A DNA stretch of 45,001 nt from Rhodocyclaceae bacterium (GTDB lineage: Bacteria > Pseudomonadota > Gammaproteobacteria > Burkholderiales > Rhodocyclaceae), in assembly GCA_026646875.1 (NCBI GenBank), contig JAPKHL010000028.1, positions 1-45,001 of the forward strand, written 5' to 3'. Below, piece after piece: positions 19,333 through 28,460 of this stretch. The first letter of the stretch is position 1; each line of letters begins with the position of its first letter. Below the pieces are notes generated by a model. That model was not told the origin of the DNA. It saw nothing but the letters and a program-made list of their open reading frames with translations, and made no database searches. The translations under genes were made by a program, and so were the position numbers.

Positions 19333-20517
19333 TCAGCCCGCCGCGCGACTTTCCAGCACCTCGATGGCCGGCAGGGTCTTGCCCTCGAGGAATTCGAGGA
19401 AGGCGCCGCCGCCGGTCGAAATGTAATCGACGTCGTCATGGATGTGGAATTTGGCGATGGCGGCGAGGGTGTCGCCGCCGCCCGCGATCGAGAAACCGTC
19501 GGAGTGGGCGATCGCCGAGGCCAGCATCTTGGTGCCGCCGGCGAACTGGTCGAGCTCGAAGACCCCGATCGGGCCGTTCCAGACGATGGTGCCGGCGTGC
19601 GCGATGATGTCGGCCAGGCGCGCGGCGGTCTTCGGGCCGACGTCGAGGATGCGGTCGTGCTGCGCGACGTCGTCGACGGGGATCTTGTTGGCGCGGGCCA
19701 GCGCGGAGACCTCGTCGGCGACCACCACGTCGACCGGCAGCGGCACTTCGGCGCCGCGTGCCTTCATCATGTCCATGATGGCGTGCGCCTCCTTGACGAG
19801 GTCCGGCTCGGCCAGCGAATCGCCGATGCGCTTGCCGGTGGCCAGCAGGAAGGTGTTGGCGATGCCGCCGCCGACGATCAGCTGGTCCACCTTGTCGGCC
19901 AGCGATTTGAGGATGGTCAGCTTGGTCGATACCTTGGCGCCGGCAACGATGGCCACCAGCGGCCGCTTGGGGTTCTCCAGCGCGCGCGACAGCGCGTCGA
20001 TCTCGGCGCCCATCAGGAAGCCGGCACAGGCCACCGGCGCATATTTGGCGATGCCGTGCGTGGTGGCCTCGGCGCGGTGGGCGGTGCCGAAGGCGTCGTT
20101 GACGTAAATGTCGCACAGTTTGGCCATCTTCTGCGCCAGTTCGTCGCTGTTCTTCTTCTCGCCCTTGTTGCAGCGGCAGTTCTCGAGCAGGACGATCTCG
20201 CCCGGCGCCACCTCGAAGCCGCCATCGACCCAGTCGCGGATCAGGCGTACCGGCTTGTGCAGCAGCTGGCCGAGGCGCACGGCCACCGGCGTCAGCGAAT
20301 CCTCGGGCGACAGCTCGCCCTCGGTCGGGCGGCCGAGGTGTGAGGTGACCATCACCGCGGCGCCGTTTTCCAGACAGTATTTGAGCGAGGGCAGGGCAGC
20401 GCGGATGCGGGTGTCCTCGGTGATGTTGCCGGCATCGTCCTGCGGCACGTTGAAGTCGGCGCGGACAAAGACACGTTTGCCGCGGACGTCGAGATTGGCG
20501 AGTTTGAGCACGTTCAT
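19333..20517 (-). CDS. pgk: phosphoglycerate kinase
   Basis: Pgk interconverts 1,3-bisphosphoglycerate plus ADP and 3-phosphoglycerate plus ATP; in the Calvin cycle it runs toward 1,3-bisphosphoglycerate. The 394 residues show [13 protein letters not shown] (signature), [40 protein letters not shown], the nucleotide-binding [12 protein letters not shown], and the C-terminal [13 protein letters not shown] and [14 protein letters not shown]. The ATG at 20517 has AGGAGA upstream. It lies 25 bases after epd and is almost certainly cotranscribed with it. Confidence 0.97.
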   Translation of the reverse strand: MNVLKLANLDVRGKRVFVRADFNVPQDDAGNITEDTRIRAALPSLKYCLENGAAVMVTSHLGRPTEGELSPEDSLTPVAVRLGQLLHKPVRLIRDWVDGGFEVAPGEIVLLENCRCNKGEKKNSDELAQKMAKLCDIYVNDAFGTAHRAEATTHGIAKYAPVACAGFLMGAEIDALSRALENPKRPLVAIVAGAKVSTKLTILKSLADKVDQLIVGGGIANTFLLATGKRIGDSLAEPDLVKEAHAIMDMMKARGAEVPLPVDVVVADEVSALARANKIPVDDVAQHDRILDVGPKTAARLADIIAHAGTIVWNGPIGVFELDQFAGGTKMLASAIAHSDGFSIAGGGDTLAAIAKFHIHDDVDYISTGGGAFLEFLEGKTLPAIEVLESRAAG

Positions 20518-20542
20518 GGTCGGATCTCCTGGGAATGTCGGA

Positions 20543-21598
20543 TCAGTCTTGCGGTACGGAATGCGGGGCGCGCAGCCAGTGGCCGGCCACTTCGACCATG
20601 CGGTTGGCGAAGCCCCACTCGTTGTCGAACCACAGCAGCAGGTTCACGAGACGGGGGCCGGCGGCGCGGGTCTGGCTGGCGTCGATGATGGCCGAGTGCG
20701 GGTCGTGATTGAAATCGATCGAGGCGTGCGGCTCGTCGGACCACGCGAGCAGGTGCCGCAGCGGGCCGCCGGCGGCGGCGGCCAGGCGGGCGTTGATCTC
20801 GCCGGCATCGACGTCGCGGGCGAAGGCGACGACCAGGTCGATGGCCGAGACGTTCAGCGTCGGCACGCGGATCGCCTTGGCCTGCACGCGCCCGTGCAGC
20901 GCCGGCAGCAGGCGTTCGACGCCGCGCGCGAGGCCGGTCGAGACGGGAACGATCGAGGGCAGCGCGGCGCGGGTGCGCCGCAGGTCCGGATGATGGTAGC
21001 CGTCGGCCAGCGGCTGGTCGTTCATCGCCGAATGCAGGGTGGTGAGCAGCACCTGTTCGATGCCGATCTCGCGGTGCATCAGATCGAGTACCGGCACCAC
21101 GGCGTTGGTCGTGCACGAGGCGTTGGAGACGAGGCGCTCGGCGCCGGTCAGCAGGTGTTCGTTGATGCCGTAAACGATCGTCGCGTCGACATCCTCGGCG
21201 CCGTGCGCGGGATGCGAGAGCAGGAGGCGCGGGCAACCGGCATCGAGAAAGCGCACCAGATCGCAGCGGTGGCCGTACTGGCCGGAGCATTCGACGAGGA
21301 GATCGATGCCGAGGGCGCGCCAGTCCACCTCCTCGGGCGTGCGCGCGTGGCTGACGGCGATCGCCCGTCCATCGATCTCCAGGCGGTCGCCGCGCAGCGC
21401 GACCGTGCCGGGAAAGCGGCCGTGTGTCGAATCGTAGCGGGTCAGGTAGGCGATGCTGTCGAGCCGGGCCGGCTCGTTGATGGCGACCACCTCGAGCGTC
21501 GCGCGCAGGGGCGACTCGAGCAGCGCGCGCAGGAAGCAGCGGCCGATGCGGCCGTAGCCGTTGATGGCGACGCGGAGGGGGCGGGGCGGTCCGGACAC
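20543..21598 (-). CDS. epd: erythrose-4-phosphate dehydrogenase-like GAPDH paralogue
   Basis: This is a GAPDH-fold NAD enzyme ([11 protein letters not shown] at the N-terminus; active Cys at about residue 162 in SNASCTTN). It differs from the second GAPDH at 29107 and shares features I recall of E. coli Epd: [20 protein letters not shown] followed by PDLRRTRAA, and [17 protein letters not shown]. Epd oxidises erythrose-4-phosphate to 4-phosphoerythronate for pyridoxal phosphate synthesis; a GAPDH role is the alternative. The start is uncertain: GTG 21598 is the only sensible in-frame start before the Rossmann fold, with no clear ribosome binding site. The frame extends upstream to 22174 only as an antisense shadow. 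The adjacent transketolase links to the same sugar. It heads the epd-pgk transcript. Confidence 0.85.
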   Translation of the reverse strand: MSGPPRPLRVAINGYGRIGRCFLRALLESPLRATLEVVAINEPARLDSIAYLTRYDSTHGRFPGTVALRGDRLEIDGRAIAVSHARTPEEVDWRALGIDLLVECSGQYGHRCDLVRFLDAGCPRLLLSHPAHGAEDVDATIVYGINEHLLTGAERLVSNASCTTNAVVPVLDLMHREIGIEQVLLTTLHSAMNDQPLADGYHHPDLRRTRAALPSIVPVSTGLARGVERLLPALHGRVQAKAIRVPTLNVSAIDLVVAFARDVDAGEINARLAAAAGGPLRHLLAWSDEPHASIDFNHDPHSAIIDASQTRAAGPRLVNLLLWFDNEWGFANRMVEVAGHWLRAPHSVPQD

Positions 21599-21645
21599 GG
21601 CGGGCGGAGAGATGGGAAAGTGGGGAAAAAAGTGACAAGCGCGTG

Positions 21646-21651
21646 ATTTTA
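21646..21651 (-). promoter_or_regulatory. possible -10 element for epd
   Basis: TAAAAT on the minus strand, immediately preceded by TG, would place a transcript start near 21639, about 40 bases before the epd GTG. No good -35 is visible at the right distance; that region is instead occupied by the 9-bp tandem repeat at 21671-21697. Confidence 0.3.
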
Positions 21652-21670
21652 CAGGGATGGCGGCATAAAA

Positions 21671-21697
21671 CCGAATACTTCGAATGCGTCGAATACT
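21671..21697. repeat. three tandem 9-bp repeats upstream of epd
   Basis: CCGAATACT (21671-21679), TCGAATGCG (21680-21688) and TCGAATACT (21689-21697) are three head-to-tail copies of a YCGAATRCK unit. They lie in the 273-base gap between the divergent epd and hypothetical genes, roughly -30 to -58 from the proposed epd start point, so a regulator site is plausible. The rest of the gap shows no recognised gene or RNA. Confidence 0.6.
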
Positions 21698-21871
21698 CCG
21701 TGGGCATCGGGAGCGCGGTGGGCGGCAAGATGCGCCGGCGGCAGGGCGCACCTTGCCGGTGAATGCCGGCCGTCGCCACGGGGGGCGGGTTGCGGGCAGG
21801 CACGGCGGCGGTGGCTGGCTTCCGGCATGTCTCTTGCGTCGGACGGCGCATTGTTCCGCTGGAGAAACGCA

Positions 21872-22453
21872 ATGAGGATCGACTTTACGGATTCCCCGGG
21901 CGCGGGTTCGCGCGCCGAGGGCAGTGCCCGCGCTGCCTCCGGGGGGGCGGCTGCGGATTCCGGTTTTCCGGACCTGCTGGCGCGGACCCGCGACTCGGCC
22001 GCCGCCGGCCTGGGGCCGGCCGCGCCGGACGCCGGGGCGGATGCGCGGGAGGCAGCCCGGCGTCTGGAAAGGGAGGCGGCGGCCCGGGCCGAAAGGGCGG
22101 CCGCGGCGCACGCGGCCAACGACGCCTTGCGCAAGGCGCTCGAGGATTATCTGAGCAAGTCGCCGGCCGAGCACATGCGCGAGATGATCCTGGCGAGGAT
22201 GGGCTTGTCCGAGGAGAGCCTGAAGTCGATGCCGCCCGAGCAGCGCGCGGCGGTCGAGGCGGAAATCGGCCGTCGTATCCGGGAATGGCTGCTGCGCGAG
22301 GAGAAGGATGCCGAACCGGGCGCCGACCCCGCCGCAGCGGGTGCGCCGGTCACCGACGGGGCCGCCGTCGCCGGAAGCCGCGGCGACTCGCCGGCCGGGA
22401 TGCCGGCGTTCATGGCGCTGCAGGCTGCGCTGGCGGGGGGAGGGACCAGGTAA
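21872..22453 (+). CDS. hypothetical protein, Ala/Arg/Glu-rich
   Basis: A 193-residue protein with GGAG at 21861-21864 before the ATG. The N-terminal 60 or so residues are low-complexity (Gly, Ala, Ser, Asp). The middle is helical and strongly charged (about 65-150), with a coiled-coil-like run of Ala, Arg and Glu followed by a more ordered segment AEHMREMILARMGLSEESL, KSMPPEQRAAVEAEIGRRI and REWLLREE. This ordered segment is the kind of short conserved helix bundle seen in uncharacterised betaproteobacterial proteins, but I cannot name a family. There is no signal peptide or membrane segment. It faces the outer-membrane factor gene convergently, 9 bases apart, and is divergent from epd. Confidence 0.65.
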   Translation: MRIDFTDSPGAGSRAEGSARAASGGAAADSGFPDLLARTRDSAAAGLGPAAPDAGADAREAARRLEREAAARAERAAAAHAANDALRKALEDYLSKSPAEHMREMILARMGLSEESLKSMPPEQRAAVEAEIGRRIREWLLREEKDAEPGADPAAAGAPVTDGAAVAGSRGDSPAGMPAFMALQAALAGGGTR

Positions 22454-22462
22454 GCCGGTTGC

Positions 22463-23917
22463 TCAGTCCTTGCCGGCGCGCGCGGTGCTGGCTTCCGGGG
22501 GAGCGACGGCGCTGGCCGCCACGTCCGGCCGCCAGCCGCCGCCGAGTGCCTTGAACAGGGCGACGGCGGCGTTCAGCCGGGCCTGGCGGGTGACGATCTG
22601 CGCGCTGCGCGCGTCGTTCAGGCTGCGCTGAGCCTCGAGGACGTCGAGGTAAGCGGCGTGGCCGGCGGCGTAGCGCGTGCGCGCCAGTTCGAGGGCCTTG
22701 CCGGCATGCTCGACGCGCGCGGCCTGCGGGACCTCTGCCGCGCCGTTCTCGCGCAGGTCGACCAGCGCGTCGCGCACTTCCCGGTAGGCGGTCTGCAGGG
22801 TGTTTTCCCAGGCGACACGGGCCTGCCGCGTCTGGGCTTCGGCCTGTTCGACGCGGGCCGCGGTGCGGCCGAAATCCAGCACCGGCAGGAAGGCGGCCAG
22901 TCCCAGCGACCAGGTGCCGGCGCCGGCGGCGAAGAGGTCGGCGAGCGCCCGGCTTTCGCTGCCGGCGCTGCCGGTCAGCGTGAAGCGCGGATAGTAGCCG
23001 GCCCGGGCGGTGCCGATGCCGGCATTGGCGGCGACCAGCGCCTGCTCGGCCTGCATCACGTCCGGACGCCGCTCGATCAGGTCGGCCGGCAGGCCGGCCG
23101 GCGGTTGCGGTGGCAGCGGCAGGCGCTGCAGCTGGCCGGCGTCGATGCGCAGGGCCGGGTCGCCGGTCAGCAGGGCCAGCCGATGCACGGCCAGCGCGCG
23201 CTGCCGGCGCAGTTCCACCTGCTGCGCTTCGGCGGTGGCCAGCGTGCCTTCCGCCTGATGGATGTCGAGCGGGGGGGCGAGTCCGGCGGCGACGCGGCGC
23301 TTCACCAGGGCCAGGCTGTCCGCCCGGCTTTTCAGGGTGTCCGCGGCGAGCTCCAGGCGCGCGTCGAGGCCGAGCAGGTCGAGGTAGGCGCCGGTCACCT
23401 GTCCGGCGACGCTCAGGCGCACCGCGTCCTGTGCGTAGCGGCTGCCCAGCAGCTGCGCCTGGACGGTTTCGTTGCCGCGCCGCACGCGGCCCCACAGGTC
23501 GATCTCGTAGGATGTCGACAGACTGGCGCTGCGGCTGTCGCGCAGACGCGACATCGCGCTGGAATAGGTGGCCGTACGGGTGCTGGCCTGGCTCCGGCTG
23601 GCGCCGGCGTTGCCGTCGATTTCCGGGAAGAGGACGGCGTCGGCCTCGCGCGCGGCGGCTTCCGCCTGTTCCACCCGCGCCATTGCGGTGCGCAGGTCGG
23701 CATTCCGGTGCAGCGCCAGTTCGACCAGCGCATCGAGTTGCGTGTCGCCGAACAGCGTCCACCAGCGCGGGTCGACCGCCGTGGCCGCCGCGCTCGCCGC
23801 CGCCTCGGCAAAATGCTCCGGCAGCGGCGTGGCCGGGCGCTGGTAATCGGGGCCGACGGCGCAGCCGCCGAGCGCGAGGGCGGCCGCCAGCGCGGCGGGG
23901 AGGATGCGGGGGGTCAT
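22463..23917 (-). CDS. RND efflux outer-membrane factor, NodT/OprM family lipoprotein
   Basis: The TolC-like channel of a tripartite efflux pump, 484 residues. The N-terminus is a lipoprotein signal (ALALGGC, Cys at about residue 19) followed by the family hallmark AVGPDYQRPATPLP. Two repeats of the OEP type follow, with WWTLFGDTQLDALVELALHRNADL, SYEIDLWGRVRRG, LIERRPDVMQAEQALVAANA and GYYPRFTLTG. The ATG at 23917 overlaps the pump stop by four bases (ATGA), so the genes are translationally coupled. In-frame sequence upstream of 23917 is a shadow of the pump gene. It spans from the periplasm into the outer membrane and would work with the pump and adaptor encoded upstream. Confidence 0.95.
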   Translation of the reverse strand: MTPRILPAALAAALALGGCAVGPDYQRPATPLPEHFAEAAASAAATAVDPRWWTLFGDTQLDALVELALHRNADLRTAMARVEQAEAAAREADAVLFPEIDGNAGASRSQASTRTATYSSAMSRLRDSRSASLSTSYEIDLWGRVRRGNETVQAQLLGSRYAQDAVRLSVAGQVTGAYLDLLGLDARLELAADTLKSRADSLALVKRRVAAGLAPPLDIHQAEGTLATAEAQQVELRRQRALAVHRLALLTGDPALRIDAGQLQRLPLPPQPPAGLPADLIERRPDVMQAEQALVAANAGIGTARAGYYPRFTLTGSAGSESRALADLFAAGAGTWSLGLAAFLPVLDFGRTAARVEQAEAQTRQARVAWENTLQTAYREVRDALVDLRENGAAEVPQAARVEHAGKALELARTRYAAGHAAYLDVLEAQRSLNDARSAQIVTRQARLNAAVALFKALGGGWRPDVAASAVAPPEASTARAGKD

Positions 23918-26900
23918 GCCGGGTTCTCCTCGGAGAAGTCGACGTGGGACGGATCGATCTGCTTGCCGCGTTCGAGCCACTTGAAGAAGAGCGGGACGAA
24001 CAGGGTGGCGATGAAGGTGGCGGCGAGCATGCCGCCGAATACCCCGGTGCCCATCGACTGGCGGGCGGCGGCGCCGGCGCCGCTGGCCTTGACCAGCGGG
24101 AAGACGCCGAGGACGAAGGCCAGCGAGGTCATGATGATGGGGCGCAGGCGCAGGCGCGCGGCTTCGATGGCGGCCTCGGCGACGCCCATTCCCTCCGAGT
24201 ATTTCTGCGCGGCGAACTCGACGATCAGGATGGCGTTCTTCGAGGCCAGGCCGATCAGCACGACCAGGCCGATCTGGAAGTAGATGTCGTTCGGCATGCC
24301 GCGCACCCAGATGGCGGTGAGCGCGCCCATCAGCGCGAAGGGCACGGCCATCACCACGGCGATGGGCAGCGACCACTTCTCGTACTGCGCGGCGAGGATC
24401 AGGAAGACCATGATGATGGCGAAGGTGAAGGCCTGCAGCGACGAGCCGGCGCTGCGCTTCTCCTGGAAGGCCTGGCCGGTCCACGCGATGCCGTAGCCCT
24501 CGGGCAGGGTGGCGGCCGCCACCTCCTCGACGATGCGCATCGCCTCGCCCGAGCTGACGCCGGGCTTGCTGTCGCCCATCACCTTGGCGGCGATGAAGCC
24601 GTTGAAGCGCTCGACCTGCTCGGGGCCGACGACGTTGCGCACGCGGCTGATCGCCGAGAGCGGGATCATCGCCTGGCTGGCGGTGCTCTTCACATACACC
24701 TTGCCGATGTCCTCGGGCTTCATGCGGTAGGGCGTCTCGGCCTGCAGCTGGACGCGATAGACGCGCCCCGCCTTGTTGAAGTCGTTGACGTAGAGGGCAC
24801 CCATGGTGCTCTGCAGGGTGGCGTAGATGCTGTCGATCGGGATGCCGAGCGCCAGCGCCTTCTGCTCGTCGACCTCGACGTAGAGCTGCGGGACGGTCGG
24901 ACGGAAGAAGGTCGAGATGCGGGTGAACTCCGGGTGCTGCTTGAGCGCCTCCATGAAGGACTGCACCACCTCGTTGAGCTTGCGTGCATCGCCGTCGGCA
25001 CGGTTCTGCACATAGACCTCGAAGCCGCCGGTGGTGCCCAGGCCCTGGATCGGCGGCGGGTTGAAGACGACGGCCATGCCGTCCGGCTGCATCATGCCGA
25101 AGCCCATGAACTTGCCGGCCAGGTCCTGCGCCTTGCTCTGGCGCTCCGACCAGTCCTTCAGGGTGATGAACATGGTGCCGGCGTTGCTCTTGTTGCCGCC
25201 GCTGATCAGGTCGAAGCCGGAGACGATAAAGGTGTGCTCCACCGCCTCGTCGCGGGCGATCATCTGGCGCACACGCTCGCCGGTGGCCTCGGTGCGCTTG
25301 AGCGTGGCGCCGTCCGGCAGGGTCAGCGCGGAGATCAGGCGGCCCTGGTCCTCGGCCGGAACGAAGCTGCCGGGGATGATGCGGAACAGCAGTGCGGTGG
25401 CGCCGATCACGGCCGCGAAGACGAGCAGGCCGACGATGCCGTGCCGCAAGGTGAAGCCGACCGCCCGCGTGTAGCCCGAGGTCAGGCGTTCGAAGCCCCG
25501 GTTGAACGGGGCGAACAGCTTGTTCTCGCCGTGCTGGGCCTTGAGCATCAGGGCGCACAGGGCCGGCGTCAGCGTCAGCGCGACGACGCCGGAGAGCACC
25601 ACCGAGACGGCGACGGTGACGGCGAACTGCTTGTACAACTGGCCGGCGATGCCGCCGAGGAAAGCGACCGGAACGAACACCGCGCAGAGCACCAGGACGA
25701 TGGCGATCAGCGCGCCGGTGACCTGGTGCATGGCCTTGATCGCCGCCTGCTTTGGCGGCAACTTTTCCTCGGCCATCAGGCGCTCGACGTTCTCGAGGAC
25801 GACGATCGCGTCATCGACCACGATGCCGATCGAGAGCACCATCGCGAACAGGGTCAGGGTGTTGATCGAGAAGCCGAACAGCCACAGCCCGGCGAAGGTG
25901 CCGATCAGCGAGATCGGCACGGCGACCATCGGGATCAGCGTGGCGCGCCAGCTCTGCAGGAAGAGGAAGACCACCGCGATGACCAGCAGCATGGCCTCGA
26001 TCAGGGTCTTCACCACCTCGTCGATGGAGGCCGAGACGAAGCTCGTCGAGTCGACCGGGATCACGTAGTCCATGCTTTCCGGGAACTTCTGCCGGAGCTC
26101 CTTCATGCGGGCGCGGACCAGTTCGGCGACTTCCAGCGCGTTGGCGCCGGTCTGCAGGAAGACGCCCATGGCGATGGTCGGCTGGCCGTCGAGGGTGACG
26201 CGCTGCTCGTAGCTGTAGGCGCCGAGCTCGATGCGCGCGATGTCCTTCAGGCGCAGGACGCCGCCGCCGGCACTGGCGCGGATGACGATGTTGCCGAATT
26301 CCTCCTCGGTCAGCAGCCGGCCCTTGGCGGTGACCGTGTAGACCAGCTGCTGGTCGCCCGCCGCCGGTTCCTGGCCGATCTTGCCGGCGGCGTTCTGGGC
26401 GTTCTGCGCGGCAATGGCGGCGGCCACCTCGCTGGTCGTCAGGCCGAGCTGCGCCATGCGGTCCGGACGCAACCAGACGCGCATCGAATAATCCTGAGCG
26501 CCGAACACGGTGACGTCGCCGACCCCCTTCACCCGCTTCAGTTCGTCGACGATGTTGAGACTGGCGTAGTTGGAGAGGAACAGCGTGCTGTACTTGCCAC
26601 CCTCGGACTTGAGGGCGATCACCTGCAGGATGTCGGTCGAGCGCTTCTGCACGACCACGCCGTTGCGCCGCACCAGTTCCGGCAGGCGCGGCTCGGCGGC
26701 CTTGACGCGGTTGTTCACGTTCACCGCCGCGAGGTCGACGTTGGTGCCCACCTCGAAGGTCACGGTGATCGAGACGACGCCGTTGGCGGCGGCAGATGAG
26801 GTGAAATACACCATGTTCTCGACACCGTTGAGCTGTTCCTCGATCGGTGCGGCGACCGTCTTGGCCAGGGTTTCGGCGGAGGCGCCCGGGTAGGTGGCGG

Positions 26901-27036
26901 AGATCACCACGGTCGGCGGGGCGATCTGCGGGTATTGCGCGATCGGCAGCACCTGCAGCGCGACCAGGCCGGCGATGACGATGATGATCGAGATGACCGA
27001 CGCGAAAATCGGCCGGTTGATGAAGAATCGGGCCAT
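23914..27036 (-). CDS. RND multidrug efflux pump, AcrB/MexB (HAE-1) type
   Basis: This inner-membrane proton-driven exporter of 1040 residues starts MARFFINRPIFASVISIIIV, as is typical of the HAE-1 group. It has twelve expected TM segments in two repeats with two large periplasmic loops. The proton-relay aspartates lie in LSIGIVVDDAIVVLENVERLM in TM4, and the late-TM segments include FLILAAQYEKWSLPIAVVMAVPFAL and GLASKNAILIVEFA. The ATG at 27036 has AAGGAG nine bases or so upstream, overlapping the adaptor's stop region. It lies nine bases after the adaptor gene and overlaps the outer-membrane factor gene by four bases. Substrates are likely hydrophobic drugs or solvents, but cannot be assigned. 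Confidence 0.97.
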   Translation of the reverse strand: MARFFINRPIFASVISIIIVIAGLVALQVLPIAQYPQIAPPTVVISATYPGASAETLAKTVAAPIEEQLNGVENMVYFTSSAAANGVVSITVTFEVGTNVDLAAVNVNNRVKAAEPRLPELVRRNGVVVQKRSTDILQVIALKSEGGKYSTLFLSNYASLNIVDELKRVKGVGDVTVFGAQDYSMRVWLRPDRMAQLGLTTSEVAAAIAAQNAQNAAGKIGQEPAAGDQQLVYTVTAKGRLLTEEEFGNIVIRASAGGGVLRLKDIARIELGAYSYEQRVTLDGQPTIAMGVFLQTGANALEVAELVRARMKELRQKFPESMDYVIPVDSTSFVSASIDEVVKTLIEAMLLVIAVVFLFLQSWRATLIPMVAVPISLIGTFAGLWLFGFSINTLTLFAMVLSIGIVVDDAIVVLENVERLMAEEKLPPKQAAIKAMHQVTGALIAIVLVLCAVFVPVAFLGGIAGQLYKQFAVTVAVSVVLSGVVALTLTPALCALMLKAQHGENKLFAPFNRGFERLTSGYTRAVGFTLRHGIVGLLVFAAVIGATALLFRIIPGSFVPAEDQGRLISALTLPDGATLKRTEATGERVRQMIARDEAVEHTFIVSGFDLISGGNKSNAGTMFITLKDWSERQSKAQDLAGKFMGFGMMQPDGMAVVFNPPPIQGLGTTGGFEVYVQNRADGDARKLNEVVQSFMEALKQHPEFTRISTFFRPTVPQLYVEVDEQKALALGIPIDSIYATLQSTMGALYVNDFNKAGRVYRVQLQAETPYRMKPEDIGKVYVKSTASQAMIPLSAISRVRNVVGPEQVERFNGFIAAKVMGDSKPGVSSGEAMRIVEEVAAATLPEGYGIAWTGQAFQEKRSAGSSLQAFTFAIIMVFLILAAQYEKWSLPIAVVMAVPFALMGALTAIWVRGMPNDIYFQIGLVVLIGLASKNAILIVEFAAQKYSEGMGVAEAAIEAARLRLRPIIMTSLAFVLGVFPLVKASGAGAAARQSMGTGVFGGMLAATFIATLFVPLFFKWLERGKQIDPSHVDFSEENPA

Positions 27037-27045
27037 GGCCGCTCC

Positions 27046-28185
27046 TTACGGTTTGGCCGGCGCGGGGGCGGCGTTGGCAGGCGGCTCGCCGGACCCCTTG
27101 GGGCTGACCGGCATGCCGGGGCGCAGCTTGATCAGGTTGTCGACGATGACCTTGTCGCCGGGTTTCAGGCCCTCCAGGATGACCCAGTCCTTGCCGCGCC
27201 ATTCGCCGGTGCGCACCGGGCGCGGGGTGACCTTGTTCTCCGCGCCGACGATCATTACCAGGGCCCCTTGGTCGGTTTGCGTCACCGCCGCCTGGGGGAC
27301 CAGGAAGACGCCGCTGCGTTCGCCGGTGAGCAGGCGGGCGCGGACGAACTGCCCGGGCAGCAGGGCGAGATCGGGGTTGTCGAATTCGGCGCGCAGCTGC
27401 TGGGTGCCCAGCGTCGTGTCGATGCTGCTGGCGAGGAAGTTGAGCTTGCCGCGGCGGGCGTACACGCTGCCGTCCGGCAGCACCAGTTCGATGCCGGCGA
27501 TGTCGCGCGCGGTCACCCGCCGGTTGGGGAAGCGCGCGAGGTCGCTCTCGCCGAGCGCGAAGCGTACCCAGATCGGCTGGGTCTGGTGGATCGAGGTGAG
27601 CAGGTTGTCGCTGGCCGCGACCAGGTTCCCCTCGGATTTTTCCGCGCGACCCGTGATGCCTGCCACCGGGGCGGTGACGGTGGTCCAGGCCAGATTCAGC
27701 TCGGCCTGGCGCAATTCGGCCTGCGCCAGTGCGTCGGCCGAGGCGGCGTCGTCGGCGTCCTTGCCGGCGACCGCGCCGCCGGCGACCAGCTCCTTCAGGC
27801 GGCGGGCCTCGCGCGCGGTCTGCTCGGCTCGGGCGCGGGCGGCCGCCAGGGCGATCTCGTAGGGCGCCCGGTCGATCTGGAACAGCGCCTGTCCGGCCTT
27901 GACCGGCTCGCCCTCCCGGTACAGGCGCTGCGTCACGATGCCGCCGACCCGGGCGCGCACTTCCGTTTCGCGCGCGCCTTCGGTCTGCGCCATGACCTCG
28001 ATGCTGGTCGGCACCGTCCGGGCGGTCATCTCCAGTACCGTCACCGGCAGCGGGCCGGTGGCTGGCGGCGCAGCCGGCTTTCTGTCGGCGGAGCAGGCTG
28101 CCAGCAGGGTGCCGCAGAGGAGGAGGACGGGCAGTCCGGGAAAGCGTGTGCGGGCGGGGGGGCGGAGAGGGGATGCGGAGATCAC
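27046..28185 (-). CDS. RND efflux periplasmic adaptor (membrane fusion protein)
   Basis: The 379-residue HlyD/AcrA-type adaptor bridges pump and channel. It has a lipoprotein signal (LLLCGTLLAACSADR, Cys near residue 32), a barrel-sandwich/lipoyl half (VRARVGGIVTQRLYREGEPVKAGQ), a coiled-coil hairpin (about 95-155: ALAAARARAEQTAREARRL), the second lipoyl half (VTAPVAGITGRAEKSEGNLV), a beta-barrel (IWVRFALGESD) and a C-terminal domain (GLKPGDKVIVDNL). The GTG at 28185 has AGGA seven bases upstream. It is the first gene of the three-gene efflux operon, whose promoter should lie in the AT-rich gap shared with the divergent MarR gene. Confidence 0.95.
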   Translation of the reverse strand: MISASPLRPPARTRFPGLPVLLLCGTLLAACSADRKPAAPPATGPLPVTVLEMTARTVPTSIEVMAQTEGARETEVRARVGGIVTQRLYREGEPVKAGQALFQIDRAPYEIALAAARARAEQTAREARRLKELVAGGAVAGKDADDAASADALAQAELRQAELNLAWTTVTAPVAGITGRAEKSEGNLVAASDNLLTSIHQTQPIWVRFALGESDLARFPNRRVTARDIAGIELVLPDGSVYARRGKLNFLASSIDTTLGTQQLRAEFDNPDLALLPGQFVRARLLTGERSGVFLVPQAAVTQTDQGALVMIVGAENKVTPRPVRTGEWRGKDWVILEGLKPGDKVIVDNLIKLRPGMPVSPKGSGEPPANAAPAPAKP

Positions 28186-28370
28186 GATGCGATCCTGGCC
28201 TTTCTTGTCGGGGGCGATCGCGCCAGCGGGCGCGCGGGAGCGGGACGAGGTCGGGCGGGGTGGCCGGCGGGCGGTAGACGCAGGACGGCGGGTCTGCGCA
28301 AGCGCCCGCCGCCGTCTTCCGCACGCCGGACCGGAGGGCCCGCGTGTGCGTTAGTAAACTACCGGGTCAG

Positions 28371-28388
28371 TATCTTTCCAGCAAGATA
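28371..28388. promoter_or_regulatory. palindrome in the divergent efflux/MarR control region
   Basis: The 275-base gap between the efflux operon and the MarR gene is GC-rich except for an AT-rich island at about 28348-28408. Within it lies an inverted repeat, TATCTT (28371-28376) and AAGATA (28383-28388) with a 6-base spacer, and next to it TAGT-AA-ACTA at 28352-28361. On the minus strand TTGCTG, a 17-base spacer and TAGTTT form a plausible promoter for the pump genes that overlaps both elements. Such palindromes overlapping a promoter are typical MarR-type operators; this assignment is inference. Confidence 0.5.
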
Positions 28389-28460
28389 AAATAATATTTT
28401 GCAATCGATGCCGGCGATCCGGGGCCCGGGCCCCGCGCTGCCGGGGAAAGGCGGCAGGCC

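Noticed and set aside
19309-19333. CCCGCACGCGGG hairpin next to a T run after pgk, as a terminator
   Set aside because: For minus-strand transcription the run after the stem is A, not U; the T run lies on the wrong side.
21599-22174. in-frame N-terminal extension of epd to 22174
   Set aside because: It is antisense to the hypothetical gene at 21872, is Arg/Ala/Pro-rich, and precedes the Rossmann fold start expected at the N-terminus of GAPDH enzymes.
23110-26799. 1229-residue open frame on the plus strand across the RND operon
   Set aside because: It crosses two well-supported minus-strand genes, is low-complexity (Gly, Ala, Arg, Asp, His) and has no recognisable domain.
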